Source of the DNA: Paraburkholderia piptadeniae
GTDB lineage: Bacteria; Pseudomonadota; Gammaproteobacteria; Burkholderiales; Burkholderiaceae
Reading direction: 5' to 3'
Length of the DNA: 64,000 nucleotides
Assembly (NCBI RefSeq): GCF_900007165.1
Contig: NZ_CYGY02000075.1
Coordinates: 3,113-67,112, forward strand
Below are positions 7,549 to 16,877 of this stretch, piece by piece. Both the position numbers and the translations under genes were made by a program. The stretch's first letter is position 1, and each line of letters starts with the position of its first letter. The notes under the pieces were generated by a model that was not told the origin of the DNA, did not search any database, and was given only the letters and a program-made list of their open reading frames with translations.

Positions 7549-10296
7549 ATGCCTGCGCTGCGCGCCGCGAACCTGCTTTCCACAGTCGAGGGGATACGTC
7601 TGCATTCCGCCGAGTGCGCGCGGTGGCAGCGCTGGGGTCCGTACCTCAGCGAGCGTCAATGGGGCACGGTGCGCGAGGACTACAGCCCGAACGGCACCGC
7701 ATGGGACTACCTCCCGCACGATCACGCACGCAGCCGCGCGTATCGCTGGGGCGAAGACGGCATTGCAGGATTCGGCGACGAAACGTTGAACTGGTGCGTG
7801 TCGATCGCGATGTGGAATCGTGCCGATCCCATTCTGAAGGAGCGTCTTTTCGGCCTCACGAATCAGGAAGGCAATCACGGCGAGGATGTGAAGGAACTGT
7901 ACTTCTATCTGGACGGCACGCCGACGCATGCCTATATGCGCATGCTGTACAAGTACCCTCATGCCGCGTTTCCATATCAGGATCTCATCGAGGAAAACGC
8001 GCGACGCGGCGGCGACATGCCCGAGTACGAAGTGCTCGATACAGGCGTGTTCGACGATCTGCGTTATTTCGATGTGACGGTCGAATACGCAAAGAACACG
8101 CCTGAAGACATCGTGATGCGCGTCACCGTCGAGAATCGCGCGGACGAGTCGGCAGCGCTCGATCTTCTGCCGCAGATCTGGGCGCGCAACAAGTGGTCGT
8201 GGAAGGACATCGACGAGCGGCCGAAGCTCGTCAAGGAAACGGTGCACGGCGTCACGCGTCTGCTCGGCACGCACCCGGGCCACGAGCCGATCGTCGTGAC
8301 GGCATGGTCGCCCGATACGACCGTGCTCGAATGGATTTTCTGCGAGAACGATACTAACGTCCGGCGTCATTTCAACATGGAGGCGACGGGGCCGTTCAAG
8401 GACGGCTTCAACAAATACCTCGTGCATGGCGACGCCGACGCGATTCGCCGCGACGCGGGCACAAAGGCGGCCGCGCATGTGCCGTTAAATCTGCCGCCGC
8501 ATGGAACGACCGTCGTCTATCTGCGCTGGCGGCCCGAATTCGCGGTCAACGACGAGCCGCTCGACGTCGACGAGCTGTTCTCGCAGCGCATCGCGGAAGC
8601 CGACGCGTTTTACGCAGCATTGCAGCATGCCATCGACGGCGAGGACGAGCGGCTCGTGCAGCGTCAGGCGTTTGCGGGCATGCTGTGGTCGAAGCAGTAC
8701 TACCAGTTTGACGTGCAGCGCTGGATGGACGGCGATCCCGCGCAGCCCGTGCCGCCCGCGTCGCGCAAGCAGGGCCGCAACCGCGACTGGCGGCATCTGT
8801 GCAATGCCGACATCGTGTCGATGCCGGACAAGTGGGAGTACCCGTGGTACGCGTCATGGGATCTCGCGTTTCATGCGGCGGCATTCGCGTTGATCGACCC
8901 CGCGTTTGCGAAGCGTCAATTGCTGTTGCTCGTGAAGGACCGCTACATGCATCCGAATGGGCAAATCCCCGCGTATGAATGGGCTTTCAGCGATGCGAAT
9001 CCACCAGTTCATGCGTGGGCCGCGTGGCGTGTCTACGAAATCGACCGCGCACTGACAGGCAAGGGCGACCGCGATTTTCTGGAGCTCGTCTTTCACAAGC
9101 TGCTACTCAACTTCTCGTGGTGGGTGAACCGCAAGGACGCCGATGGCCGCAATATTTTTCAGGGCGGCTTTCTCGGGCTCGACAACGTCGGCATCTTCGA
9201 TCGCTCGTCGCCGCTGCCGACGGGCGGCCGTATCGATCAGGCGGACGGCACGGCATGGATGGCGGCCTACGCACTGGACCTGATGCGCATCGCGCTCGAA
9301 CTCGCGTTTGCAAACCATGTGTTCGTCGATATCGGCGTGAAGTTCTTCGAGCACTTTCTGTATATCGCGCAGGCCGTCAGTTGCGAGGACAATTGCGAGA
9401 CGGGTCTGTGGGACAGCGAGGACGAATTCTTCTATGACAAGCTGCGCTTGCCCGACGGCTCCAGCATGCCAATGCGCGTGCGCTCGATCGTCGGCCTGAT
9501 TCCGCTGCTCGCCGTGCATGTACTCGAAGAGCGCCTGCATGGTTCATTGCCGGGCTTGCGCGACCGTCTCGTATGGTTCTTGCGCTTCCGCCCCGATCTC
9601 GCGCGGCTGGTGTCGCGCTGGAACGAGCCGGGACGCGGCAACAGCCTGCTGCTTTCACTGTTGCGCGGGCACCGGATGAAGGCGCTCCTCAGGCGCGCGC
9701 TCGACGAAGCGGAGTTCCTGTCCGATCACGGCGTGCGCGCGCTGTCGCGTGTGCATCGCGACAATCCGTTCGTCTACCGGCACAACGGTCAGAGCTTTTG
9801 TGTGAAGTACCTGCCCGCCGAATCGGATTCGCGCGTATTCGGCGGCAATTCGAACTGGCGTGGGCCCGTATGGATGCCCGTCAACTATCTGCTGATTGAA
9901 TCGCTATACGAATTTCATCGCTATTACGGCGATGACTTCCACGTCGAGTATCCGACGGGCTCGGGCAACAAACTCTCGCTTGCCGAAATCGGCGATGCGC
10001 TCGCGCGGCGTACGACCACGCTCTTTCTGAAGGACAAGAACGGCGAGCGCCCCGTAATGGCGGCCTATCCGTTGCTACAGGCGGACCCGCGCTCGCAGGA
10101 TCTCGTGCTCTTTCACGAGTACTTCCATGGCGACAACGGGCGCGGCGTCGGCGCATCGCATCAGACAGGCTGGACGGGTCTCGTCGCGTTGCTGTTGCAG
10201 CCACGCGAAGTCGCGAGCTCGGGGAATGTGCCCGCGGCGGCAGGGGTTGCTCAATCGGCCGCCGCTGCCGCGCCGACTCCGGTTGCGGTGAAATAG
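7549..10296 (+). CDS. GH63/MGH1-like glucosidase
   Basis: A 915-aa cytoplasmic glycoside hydrolase of the MGH1-like/GH63 group (annotated elsewhere simply as glucosidase). Visible family segments are QWGTVREDYSPNGTAWDYL near the N-terminus, GIAGFGDETLNWC, PWYASWDLAFHAAAFALID in the (alpha/alpha)6 barrel, NGQIPAYEWAFSDANPP, and NSNWRGPVWMPVNYLLIE late. No signal peptide. AAGGA lies about 7 nt before the ATG. It starts 35 nt after the debranching-type gene, so the two are probably co-transcribed and may act together on an alpha-glucan or mannosylglycerate-like substrate; the substrate cannot be read from sequence. An upstream in-frame extension only overlaps the previous gene. Confidence 0.85.
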   Translation: MPALRAANLLSTVEGIRLHSAECARWQRWGPYLSERQWGTVREDYSPNGTAWDYLPHDHARSRAYRWGEDGIAGFGDETLNWCVSIAMWNRADPILKERLFGLTNQEGNHGEDVKELYFYLDGTPTHAYMRMLYKYPHAAFPYQDLIEENARRGGDMPEYEVLDTGVFDDLRYFDVTVEYAKNTPEDIVMRVTVENRADESAALDLLPQIWARNKWSWKDIDERPKLVKETVHGVTRLLGTHPGHEPIVVTAWSPDTTVLEWIFCENDTNVRRHFNMEATGPFKDGFNKYLVHGDADAIRRDAGTKAAAHVPLNLPPHGTTVVYLRWRPEFAVNDEPLDVDELFSQRIAEADAFYAALQHAIDGEDERLVQRQAFAGMLWSKQYYQFDVQRWMDGDPAQPVPPASRKQGRNRDWRHLCNADIVSMPDKWEYPWYASWDLAFHAAAFALIDPAFAKRQLLLLVKDRYMHPNGQIPAYEWAFSDANPPVHAWAAWRVYEIDRALTGKGDRDFLELVFHKLLLNFSWWVNRKDADGRNIFQGGFLGLDNVGIFDRSSPLPTGGRIDQADGTAWMAAYALDLMRIALELAFANHVFVDIGVKFFEHFLYIAQAVSCEDNCETGLWDSEDEFFYDKLRLPDGSSMPMRVRSIVGLIPLLAVHVLEERLHGSLPGLRDRLVWFLRFRPDLARLVSRWNEPGRGNSLLLSLLRGHRMKALLRRALDEAEFLSDHGVRALSRVHRDNPFVYRHNGQSFCVKYLPAESDSRVFGGNSNWRGPVWMPVNYLLIESLYEFHRYYGDDFHVEYPTGSGNKLSLAEIGDALARRTTTLFLKDKNGERPVMAAYPLLQADPRSQDLVLFHEYFHGDNGRGVGASHQTGWTGLVALLLQPREVASSGNVPAAAGVAQSAAAAAPTPVAVK

Positions 10297-10456
10297 CGCG
10301 TGCATTACATCTGCCTTGCGCACGGCTGACGCGTGCTTGACGTATCGCCTGGATTGCATTGTTGAACGCATCGACTGGCTTTGATTGAACTGCGCGGCCT
10401 GGCCGCGTGTCTTTCAGATATCGCCACTTCATCTGGCTCATTCAGGGAAGAATGCC

Positions 10457-12091
10457 ATGTCCAATGACGCGATAAACACGGCTGCTTCATCCGCCAGACA
10501 ACCTGTGAACCGCAAGCTCGACGCCGGGCCGCATCCCGCTTCGTCGGGGCCTGCAGGCAAGCAGCCCGCACCACCGTGCACGCTGGTCATCTTCGGCGCG
10601 GGCGGCGATCTCACCAAACGGCTCTTGACGCCCTCGCTCTACAACCTGACGGTCGACGGCCTGCTCGACGATCGCATGAACGTCATCGGCGTCAATCACG
10701 GCGAGCGCGAAACGACGGACTGGGTCGATGATCTCGGCCAGTCGCTACAACAGTTTGCCGCGGACAAGGGCAGTGAATTTCATACCGGCAAGATCGACGA
10801 CAAGGCGTGGCAGTGGCTCTCGACGCGCATGGAGTACATGGCGGGCGAATTCGAAGACGACGCGCTTTACGAGGCGCTCAAGCAGTGCATCGACAACGCG
10901 CCCGACGGCAATGCGATCTTCTATCTCGCGGTTGGCGCGCATTTTTTCAAGCCGATTGTCGAGCGACTCGGCAAGCACGGCTTGCTCAAGGAAGATCCGC
11001 AAGGCCATGGCGGCTTCCGGCGTCTCGTGATCGAAAAGCCATTCGGCACCGACCTCGCTTCCGCACGCGATCTGAATGCGCACATTCTGCATTTCGCAAA
11101 GGAAAAGCAGGTCTATCGCATCGATCACTTTCTCGGCAAGGACACGGTGCAAAGCATTCTTGCCGTGCGCTTTGCGAATGCGCTGTTCGAGCCGGTATGG
11201 CGGCGCGAGTACATCGACAACGTGCAGATCACGGCGGCCGAAACGCTCGGCGTCGAAGGGCGCGGAAAGTTCTACGAGCAGACGGGCGCCTTTCGCGACA
11301 TGGTGCCGAACCACCTGTTCCAGTTGCTCGCGATGGTCGCGCTTGAGCCGCCCACATCATTCGATGCCGAAGCCGTACGCGACAAGAAAGCGGAACTCTT
11401 CGATGCAATCGAGCCCCTGACGCCCAACGATGTCATCTTCGGGCAATACGAAAAGGGCGATGCGAAGGCGGCCTATCGCGACGAACCGGATGTCGCACGC
11501 GACAGCGAGACGGAAACATATGCGGCTGCGCGCGTGTTCATCGACAACTGGCGCTGGGCAGGCGTGCCGTTCTATCTGCGCACGGGCAAGCGCATGACGG
11601 CGAAGCGCACGGAAATCGCCGTGTATCTGAAACGCGTGCCGTTTCTGATGTTCCGCGATACGCCGGTCGATGCTTTGACGCCGAACGTGCTCACGCTGCG
11701 CATCGATCCCGCGCACGGCACGAGCTTCGACTTCAACGTGAAGGTGCCCGGACCGACAATGCAGATCGGCGCGGCGCGCTCCGCGTTCGACTACAACGAC
11801 TACTTCGAGGAAAGCGCGAACGTCGGCTACGAAACGCTGCTGTACGACTGCATGCGCGGTGACGAGACGCTGTTTCAGCGCGCGGACAGCATCGAGTCGA
11901 GCTGGTGCGCGGTGGACCGTGTGCTGCATCCTCAGGGCGCCGCGTTGCAGGTGCATGGCTATCCGGCGGGCAGCAGCGGCCCGGCGCAAGCGGATGAAAT
12001 GCTAGCCCGCGATGGCCGCGCGTGGCGGCCGCTGGAGAAAAGCGGCTCGGCGAATAGCACGCTGAATGGCGCACTGAATCAGCCGCACTGA
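10457..12091 (+). CDS. zwf: glucose-6-phosphate 1-dehydrogenase
   Basis: A 544-aa enzyme oxidising glucose 6-phosphate to 6-phosphogluconolactone with NADP+, the entry to the Entner-Doudoroff and pentose-phosphate routes. The nucleotide-binding motif GAGGDLTKRLL is near residue 45, and the substrate signature RIDHFLGKDTVQ contains the catalytic histidine region. It is longer than the usual ~490 aa because of an N-terminal Ala/Ser/Pro-rich extension of about 35 residues and an insert. AGGGAAG precedes the ATG at 10457. A ROK glucokinase follows after 26 nt, a sensible pair that makes and uses glucose 6-phosphate. Confidence 0.95.
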   Translation: MSNDAINTAASSARQPVNRKLDAGPHPASSGPAGKQPAPPCTLVIFGAGGDLTKRLLTPSLYNLTVDGLLDDRMNVIGVNHGERETTDWVDDLGQSLQQFAADKGSEFHTGKIDDKAWQWLSTRMEYMAGEFEDDALYEALKQCIDNAPDGNAIFYLAVGAHFFKPIVERLGKHGLLKEDPQGHGGFRRLVIEKPFGTDLASARDLNAHILHFAKEKQVYRIDHFLGKDTVQSILAVRFANALFEPVWRREYIDNVQITAAETLGVEGRGKFYEQTGAFRDMVPNHLFQLLAMVALEPPTSFDAEAVRDKKAELFDAIEPLTPNDVIFGQYEKGDAKAAYRDEPDVARDSETETYAAARVFIDNWRWAGVPFYLRTGKRMTAKRTEIAVYLKRVPFLMFRDTPVDALTPNVLTLRIDPAHGTSFDFNVKVPGPTMQIGAARSAFDYNDYFEESANVGYETLLYDCMRGDETLFQRADSIESSWCAVDRVLHPQGAALQVHGYPAGSSGPAQADEMLARDGRAWRPLEKSGSANSTLNGALNQPH

Positions 12092-12117
12092 TCAAGAACC
12101 AGAGAAAGGGGAACGAC

Positions 12118-12918
12118 TTGGCTACGAGCAGGAAAGAAGCAGCAAGCCGCGAAGAACGGATACTCGCGATCGATGTCGGAGGCACGGGTCTGAAGGCGGC
12201 CGTGCTCGATCCGGCCGGCAGCATGAAAAGCGAGCGCGTGCGTGTGCCGACGCCGCATCCGTGCACGCCGGAGCAACTCGTCGATACGCTCGCGAAACTC
12301 GTGCAGCCGCTCGTCGACGAACATCATCCCGCGTCGATGTCGATCGGCTTTCCCGGAGTCGTGCGCGACAACCGCATTCTTACCGCACCGAATATCGGCG
12401 ACGAGAGCTGGCGCGGTTTTCCGCTCGCGGACAATCTCATCGCGCGTGTCGGCAGCATGCCCGTGCGCATGATCAACGATGCCGAAATGCAGGGCCTTGC
12501 TGCGATCGAAGGGCACGGTATCGAATTCGTGCTGACGCTCGGCACGGGCGCAGGCACCGCGCTCTTTCGCGACGGCGAGCTGATGCCGCATCTCGAACTC
12601 GCGCATCATCCCGTCAGTAAGGCTCGCACCTATGACCAGTACGTCGGCAACGCGGCGCGCGAAAAGGCGGGCAACAAGCGCTGGAACCGGCGCGTCGAAA
12701 AGGTGATCGGCATCCTGGCTTCGCTCGTCAATTACGACAAGCTGTGGATCGGCGGCGGCAATGCGTCGAGGCTCACGTTCGAGTTGCCGCCGAATGTCGC
12801 GATCGTGTCGAACGAAGCGGGCATCGAAGGCGGTGCGAGGCTGTGGCATCCGAAGTCGGTGCGCGAGTCCCGGCAGCAGTTGCCCGGAGCGAACCGGAAG
12901 GCAGGCGCGGTCAAATAG
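12118..12918 (+). CDS. ppgK: ROK-family glucokinase, polyphosphate-glucokinase type
   Basis: A 266-aa ROK kinase. ILAIDVGGTGLKAAVLD is the N-terminal phosphate-binding motif, MSIGFPGVVRDN and MINDAEMQGLA follow, and VLTLGTGAGTALF is the second phosphate loop. The protein lacks the zinc-binding Cys cluster of NagC-type ROK proteins and resembles the polyphosphate-dependent glucokinase branch; whether it uses ATP or polyphosphate is inferred only. It starts with TTG at 12118, preceded by AAAGGGG. It is in the zwf transcription unit. Confidence 0.82.
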   Translation: MATSRKEAASREERILAIDVGGTGLKAAVLDPAGSMKSERVRVPTPHPCTPEQLVDTLAKLVQPLVDEHHPASMSIGFPGVVRDNRILTAPNIGDESWRGFPLADNLIARVGSMPVRMINDAEMQGLAAIEGHGIEFVLTLGTGAGTALFRDGELMPHLELAHHPVSKARTYDQYVGNAAREKAGNKRWNRRVEKVIGILASLVNYDKLWIGGGNASRLTFELPPNVAIVSNEAGIEGGARLWHPKSVRESRQQLPGANRKAGAVK

Positions 12919-13051
12919 CGCGCCGCACGAATGCCCTGAAGTGCCTTGAACGTCACGCCGCGGAATAATGGCGCAGGGTAGTCCGTTTGTTCTCTGGCGG
13001 CCGCGAATGCGTGGCCGCAGTTTGTTCATCCGGGGTCAACGGAGCGGTTCG

Positions 13052-13609
13052 ATGAAAACATTTCCTTATGCACGACTGGCGCGCGCGGCGCTATGTGTCG
13101 CACTGTCGGCGGGCGCGATGCAGGCCTTCGCGGCGGACGCTTTCGAAGTCACGTCGCCGGGTACGCCCGACGGCGGCACGGTCGATTCGAGCCATGGGGC
13201 AAGCGCGAACAATTGCGGCGGAGGCAACCAGTCGCCCGCCGTGCAGTGGCGCAACGTACCGGCGGGCACGCGCAGTTTCGCGGTGACGCTGTTCGATCCC
13301 GACGGCGCGAAAGGCCTGGGCGTGATCCATTGGGTGCTGTACGGGATACCCGCATCGATGACGTCGATGGCACATGGCGCGTCCGCGCCCGAGGGCAGCG
13401 TGAGCGGCATCAACCGCACCGGGAAGCCCGGCTATTACGGGCCGTGTCCGCCCGTCGGCGACGTGCCGCATCACTACGTGCTGCAGGTGTATGCGCTCGA
13501 TCTCTCGCAGGACGCGCTACAGCCAGGTCTCAATCACGATCAGTTCCTCGCGGCCATCAACAATCATGTGCTGGCCGCGAGCAGCACCGTGCTGCGCTAC
13601 GGACGCTAA
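13052..13609 (+). CDS. YbhB/YbcL-type (PEBP-like) exported protein
   Basis: A 185-aa protein with a signal peptide ending LSAGAMQAFAADAF. The mature part matches the Raf-kinase-inhibitor/PEBP fold of bacterial YbhB/YbcL proteins: LFDPDGAKGLGVIHWVLYGIP holds the D-x-D-like ligand pocket, and GKPGYYGPCPPVGDVPHHYVLQVYALD is the most conserved block. Periplasmic location is expected; physiological role unknown. GGAG lies about 8 nt before the ATG at 13052. Convergent with the aldo/keto reductase. Confidence 0.88.
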   Translation: MKTFPYARLARAALCVALSAGAMQAFAADAFEVTSPGTPDGGTVDSSHGASANNCGGGNQSPAVQWRNVPAGTRSFAVTLFDPDGAKGLGVIHWVLYGIPASMTSMAHGASAPEGSVSGINRTGKPGYYGPCPPVGDVPHHYVLQVYALDLSQDALQPGLNHDQFLAAINNHVLAASSTVLRYGR

Positions 13610-13644
13610 CGCACAGCGCACGCCTTTTTCATGGCATTTGCCAC

Positions 13645-14640
13645 TCAGCGCGGTGCATCGCCCCAACGGTATTCGACCGTCGCCTCGTCGAGCTGCGTCT
13701 TGAGTTCGGAGTCCAGCGTGTAGTCGGCAGCGGCGAGCGAATCGTTCAGTTGATCGACGCGGCTCGCGCCGATGATCGCCGATGTGATGACGGGGTTCGC
13801 AAGCACCCACGCGATCGCTGTCTTCGTCATCGGCTCGCCCGTTTTCGCGTTGATCTCGCGCAGCGTGTCGATCGTCTTGAACTCGCGCTCGTGCCAGTAG
13901 CGCTCCGAGTACATCGCGCCTGCGTTACCAACTGTTTCGGTGAAGCGTCCGTCCGCCGGCTTCGCAACGTGACGATGCTTGCCCGTCAGCAGGCCGCCTG
14001 CGAGCGGGTTATACGGCATCACGGCGAGACCTTCTTCGTCCGCGAGCGGCAGCAGTTCGCGCTCGATCTGCCGGAACAGCAGGTTGTAGCGCGGCTGCAC
14101 CGACACGAAGCGCGCAGTGCGCAGCACGTCCGCGCGGCCGAGCATGCGCGCGAGCCGGTACGCGAGATAGTTCGATACGCCGACATAGCGCGCCTTGCCC
14201 GAACGCACGATCACGTCGAGTGCTTCGAGCGTTTCGTCGAGCGGCGTGTCGCGGTCATCGGAGTGCAGCTGATACAGATCGACGTAATCGGTGCCGAGAC
14301 GGCGCAGCGATGCATCGATGGCATCGAGCAGATGCTTGCGCGACGCACCCTGGTCCCACGGCGACGGGCCAACCTTGCCGACAGCTTTCGTCGCGACAAT
14401 GAAGCGGTCGCGCTTGCCCTTGAGCCAGCGCCCGATGATCTCCTCGGTGCGGCCTACGACACCTTCGGTGCCTCCGAGCGGATAGACATCAGCCGTATCG
14501 ATGAAATTCACGCCGGCGTCCGTTGCCTTGTCGAGAATGCCGCGCGATACGTCTTCTTCGGTTTGCAAGCCGAAGGTCATCGTACCGAGACACAAACGCG
14601 AGACAGTAAGGCCGGTGTTGCCGAATTTGCGGTATTGCAT
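13645..14640 (-). CDS. aldo/keto reductase
   Basis: A 331-aa NADPH-dependent oxidoreductase of the aldo/keto reductase superfamily. MQYRKFGNTGLTVSRLCLG is the canonical N-terminus; NFIDTADVYPLGGTE carries the catalytic Asp/Tyr, IVATKAVG the Lys region, and DYVDLYQLHSDD the catalytic His. The C-terminus TSAIIGASRVDQLNDSL is the NADP-binding stretch. The start at 14640 has CGGAG upstream; an in-frame extension to 14868 is rejected because the family N-terminus is exact at 14640. Substrate unknown. Confidence 0.93.
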   Translation of the reverse strand: MQYRKFGNTGLTVSRLCLGTMTFGLQTEEDVSRGILDKATDAGVNFIDTADVYPLGGTEGVVGRTEEIIGRWLKGKRDRFIVATKAVGKVGPSPWDQGASRKHLLDAIDASLRRLGTDYVDLYQLHSDDRDTPLDETLEALDVIVRSGKARYVGVSNYLAYRLARMLGRADVLRTARFVSVQPRYNLLFRQIERELLPLADEEGLAVMPYNPLAGGLLTGKHRHVAKPADGRFTETVGNAGAMYSERYWHEREFKTIDTLREINAKTGEPMTKTAIAWVLANPVITSAIIGASRVDQLNDSLAAADYTLDSELKTQLDEATVEYRWGDAPR

Positions 14641-14888
14641 GATCGACTCCGCGAGAAGGGAACTATGAGTGATGTGATGTTGTGATGTGCAGCAGCACGC
14701 GAAACAAAAGTGCAGCAAAGGAGCAAGCATAGCGGCTATCGCGGATTCGCGTCGCTGGCCTGCCATGCAGCGTCGTGCGCAGTCGTATCGCCGATACCGC
14801 TTTGTCCTTTCTTCGTCCCGTAATGGCGAAAACTTTCCATTCACGTAAGGTCTAAACGGCTTTGGCATCGAGTCGAGGTTTATGTCCG

Positions 14889-15491
14889 ATGAGTGTCGAA
14901 CGAAGCGTCAACGACAATATCGAGCGAAGTAGTTTCTCTGCGCGTGGTGCGATCGTCGTCGCTGCAGGCGTGGCAGTCGTGACATTAGGCATTGCCGTCA
15001 CGTACGCAATCAGGTTGAAAAGCAAAAAGGGCAATGCACGCGTGCCCGAGCCGGCAAAGAGCGTCGATCTGGACCGCTACACCGGGCACTGGTACGAGTT
15101 TGCGCGCTACGACAATCATTTCGAACGGGGCCGCGATTTCGTCACGGCCAACTATGCGAAGCGCGATGACGGTTCGCTCAGCGTGATCAACACGGGCCGC
15201 GACGGCGCAAACGGCGTGCGGCGCATCGCGAGAGGCAAGGCGCGCGTGATGCCAGGCTCGGACAACGCCAAACTGAAAGTGTCTTTCTTCGGACCGTTCT
15301 ACGTTGGCGATTACTGGGTGCTCGATCACGCGGACGACTACCGATGGTCGATCATCGGCGAACCGAGCGGCGCGTATCTATGGATACTCACGCGTGACGC
15401 AAAGCCCGCAGGTGAACTGCAACACGCGCTGCTCGAACGCGTGCGCGCGCTCGGCTATGACCTTTCGATGCTGCGCCGTACGCAGCACTGA
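14889..15491 (+). CDS. membrane-anchored lipocalin family protein
   Basis: A 200-aa protein. Residues about 14-38 form one membrane segment (AIVVAAGVAVVTLGIAVTY) followed by a lipocalin domain of the Blc type: VDLDRYTGHWYEFARYDNHFERG has the G-x-W motif, and KLKVSFFGPFYVGDYWVLD and GEPSGAYLWILTRD are characteristic. Blc-type lipocalins bind lysophospholipids and fatty acids at the envelope. Here a transmembrane anchor replaces the usual lipobox. ATG 14889 is chosen; an upstream in-frame TTG at 14862 is possible. Confidence 0.85.
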   Translation: MSVERSVNDNIERSSFSARGAIVVAAGVAVVTLGIAVTYAIRLKSKKGNARVPEPAKSVDLDRYTGHWYEFARYDNHFERGRDFVTANYAKRDDGSLSVINTGRDGANGVRRIARGKARVMPGSDNAKLKVSFFGPFYVGDYWVLDHADDYRWSIIGEPSGAYLWILTRDAKPAGELQHALLERVRALGYDLSMLRRTQH

Positions 15492-15614
15492 AAGCGCGCC
15501 TGAAAATTTTTCTGCTTTTGCGAAGCGGTTGCCGGCTTATTGCGTGCGTGGCGATATCGAACGGCGCTTCACGGTAAGTTTTGCTCTTTGCCCGCTCGTC
15601 ATGCGTGGTCGATG

Positions 15615-16643
15615 TCAACGCTTTTGCGTCGATCCGCGCACGATCAGTCGCGGCTCCGATGTCACGCACATGCGCGGCGCCTTTTGATGCGCACCATGCT
15701 TGCGTGTCGGCCGCTCGATCAGATCGCGCAGCAGCGTCACGGCAAGCTCGGCGGCCTCGACGGTCGGCACGGCGACGGTCGTCAGCGGCGGGCGCGATTG
15801 CTGCGCGAGCTGGATGTCGGTGATGCCGATCACGGAGAGATCGCGCGGCACGTTGCGCCCGAGATCGGCGGCGGCATGCATGGTGCCGAGCGCGGGCAGG
15901 TCGTTCGTCGCGAAGATCGCTGTCATGTTCGCGTCGTGCTCCAGCAGATCGCGCGCGGCCGTATAGCCGCCCTGGATCGTGTCGGGCGCATAACGCACGT
16001 TTTTGGCGGGCACCTTCAGGCCCGCTTCGCGCATCGCATCGATGAAGCCTTCATAACGCGACGCGTGAATGCCCGAAGGCTTGCTGCCCACAATCGCGCC
16101 GATGCGCCGATGACCCAGTTCGATCAGATGCTTCGCGGCCAGCTGGCCAGCAAGACGAAAGTCGACGGCAATGCACGGCAAGCCCGGCGGATCGTCGGGG
16201 CGTTCCCACATGCACAGCACCACGGGCGCGCCGCGCGCCTGCGTCTTGTGCAGGTCGTCGAAGTCGAGATTGGCGTTCATCACGAGCACGCCTTCGGAGA
16301 GCGTGCCCGCAATCTGGTCGAGGTACGCACGGCCAGCGTGCGGGTCCTCATTCGTGTTGCAGATGATGACGAAGTGGCCGCTCTTGCGCGCCTCGCGTTC
16401 GACAGCGAGCGCGAACTCGGGATAGAACGGATTCGCGATGCTCGATACCATCAGCGCGATCGTCGGTGCGCGGCCTTCGGCCAGCGCGCGTGCGGCAAGA
16501 TGCGGACGATAGTTGAGCGCTTCGACGGCTTCGAGCACGCGCTGACGCGTCTGTTCGCCGACGCGTCCGCGATTGCGCAGCACGTTCGAAACCGTGGCGG
16601 ATGTGACGCCGGCCCGCCGCGCGACTTCGCTGAGAGTAGACAT
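15615..16643 (-). CDS. LacI-family transcriptional regulator of the galactoside operon
   Basis: A 342-aa repressor. The N-terminal helix-turn-helix (about residues 2-25, TLSEVARRAGVTSATVSNVL) and hinge LNYRPHLAARAL are typical LacI. The periplasmic-binding-protein-like effector domain spans residues 60-335 (IALMVSSIANPFYPEF, DDLPALGTMHAA-type contacts). It is divergent from the ABC-transporter/beta-galactosidase operon with a perfect palindrome between, so it probably represses that operon and releases it on a galactoside inducer. The effector is inferred from neighbours. Confidence 0.92.
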   Translation of the reverse strand: MSTLSEVARRAGVTSATVSNVLRNRGRVGEQTRQRVLEAVEALNYRPHLAARALAEGRAPTIALMVSSIANPFYPEFALAVEREARKSGHFVIICNTNEDPHAGRAYLDQIAGTLSEGVLVMNANLDFDDLHKTQARGAPVVLCMWERPDDPPGLPCIAVDFRLAGQLAAKHLIELGHRRIGAIVGSKPSGIHASRYEGFIDAMREAGLKVPAKNVRYAPDTIQGGYTAARDLLEHDANMTAIFATNDLPALGTMHAAADLGRNVPRDLSVIGITDIQLAQQSRPPLTTVAVPTVEAAELAVTLLRDLIERPTRKHGAHQKAPRMCVTSEPRLIVRGSTQKR

Positions 16644-16824
16644 GGTTTGCGCGTCTTCAATATATGGGACAGGCGTTCATCATTTGCATTGGTTTCGAAG
16701 GCGGGGCACCATGCGCGAAACACCAGAACGATGATCGGAGACAGCGTTGACCGGCCCACGGCAAGGGTCAACGGAAGGCCGGAGAGCCCGCGGTCGCGAC
16801 GCGATCGCGTTTTTTCGGCCATTC

Positions 16825-16842
16825 AGATTAAGCGCTTAATCT
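16825..16842. promoter_or_regulatory. LacI-type operator palindrome
   Basis: AGATTAAGCGCTTAATCT is a perfect 18-bp palindrome with the central CG step typical of LacI/GalR operators. It lies 182 nt upstream of the regulator start and 36 nt upstream of the ABC ATPase start, suited to repressing the operon. Confidence 0.75.
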
Positions 16843-16877
16843 CCGCTTCGCGCTGATTAAATCACGGAGTCGAAGCG

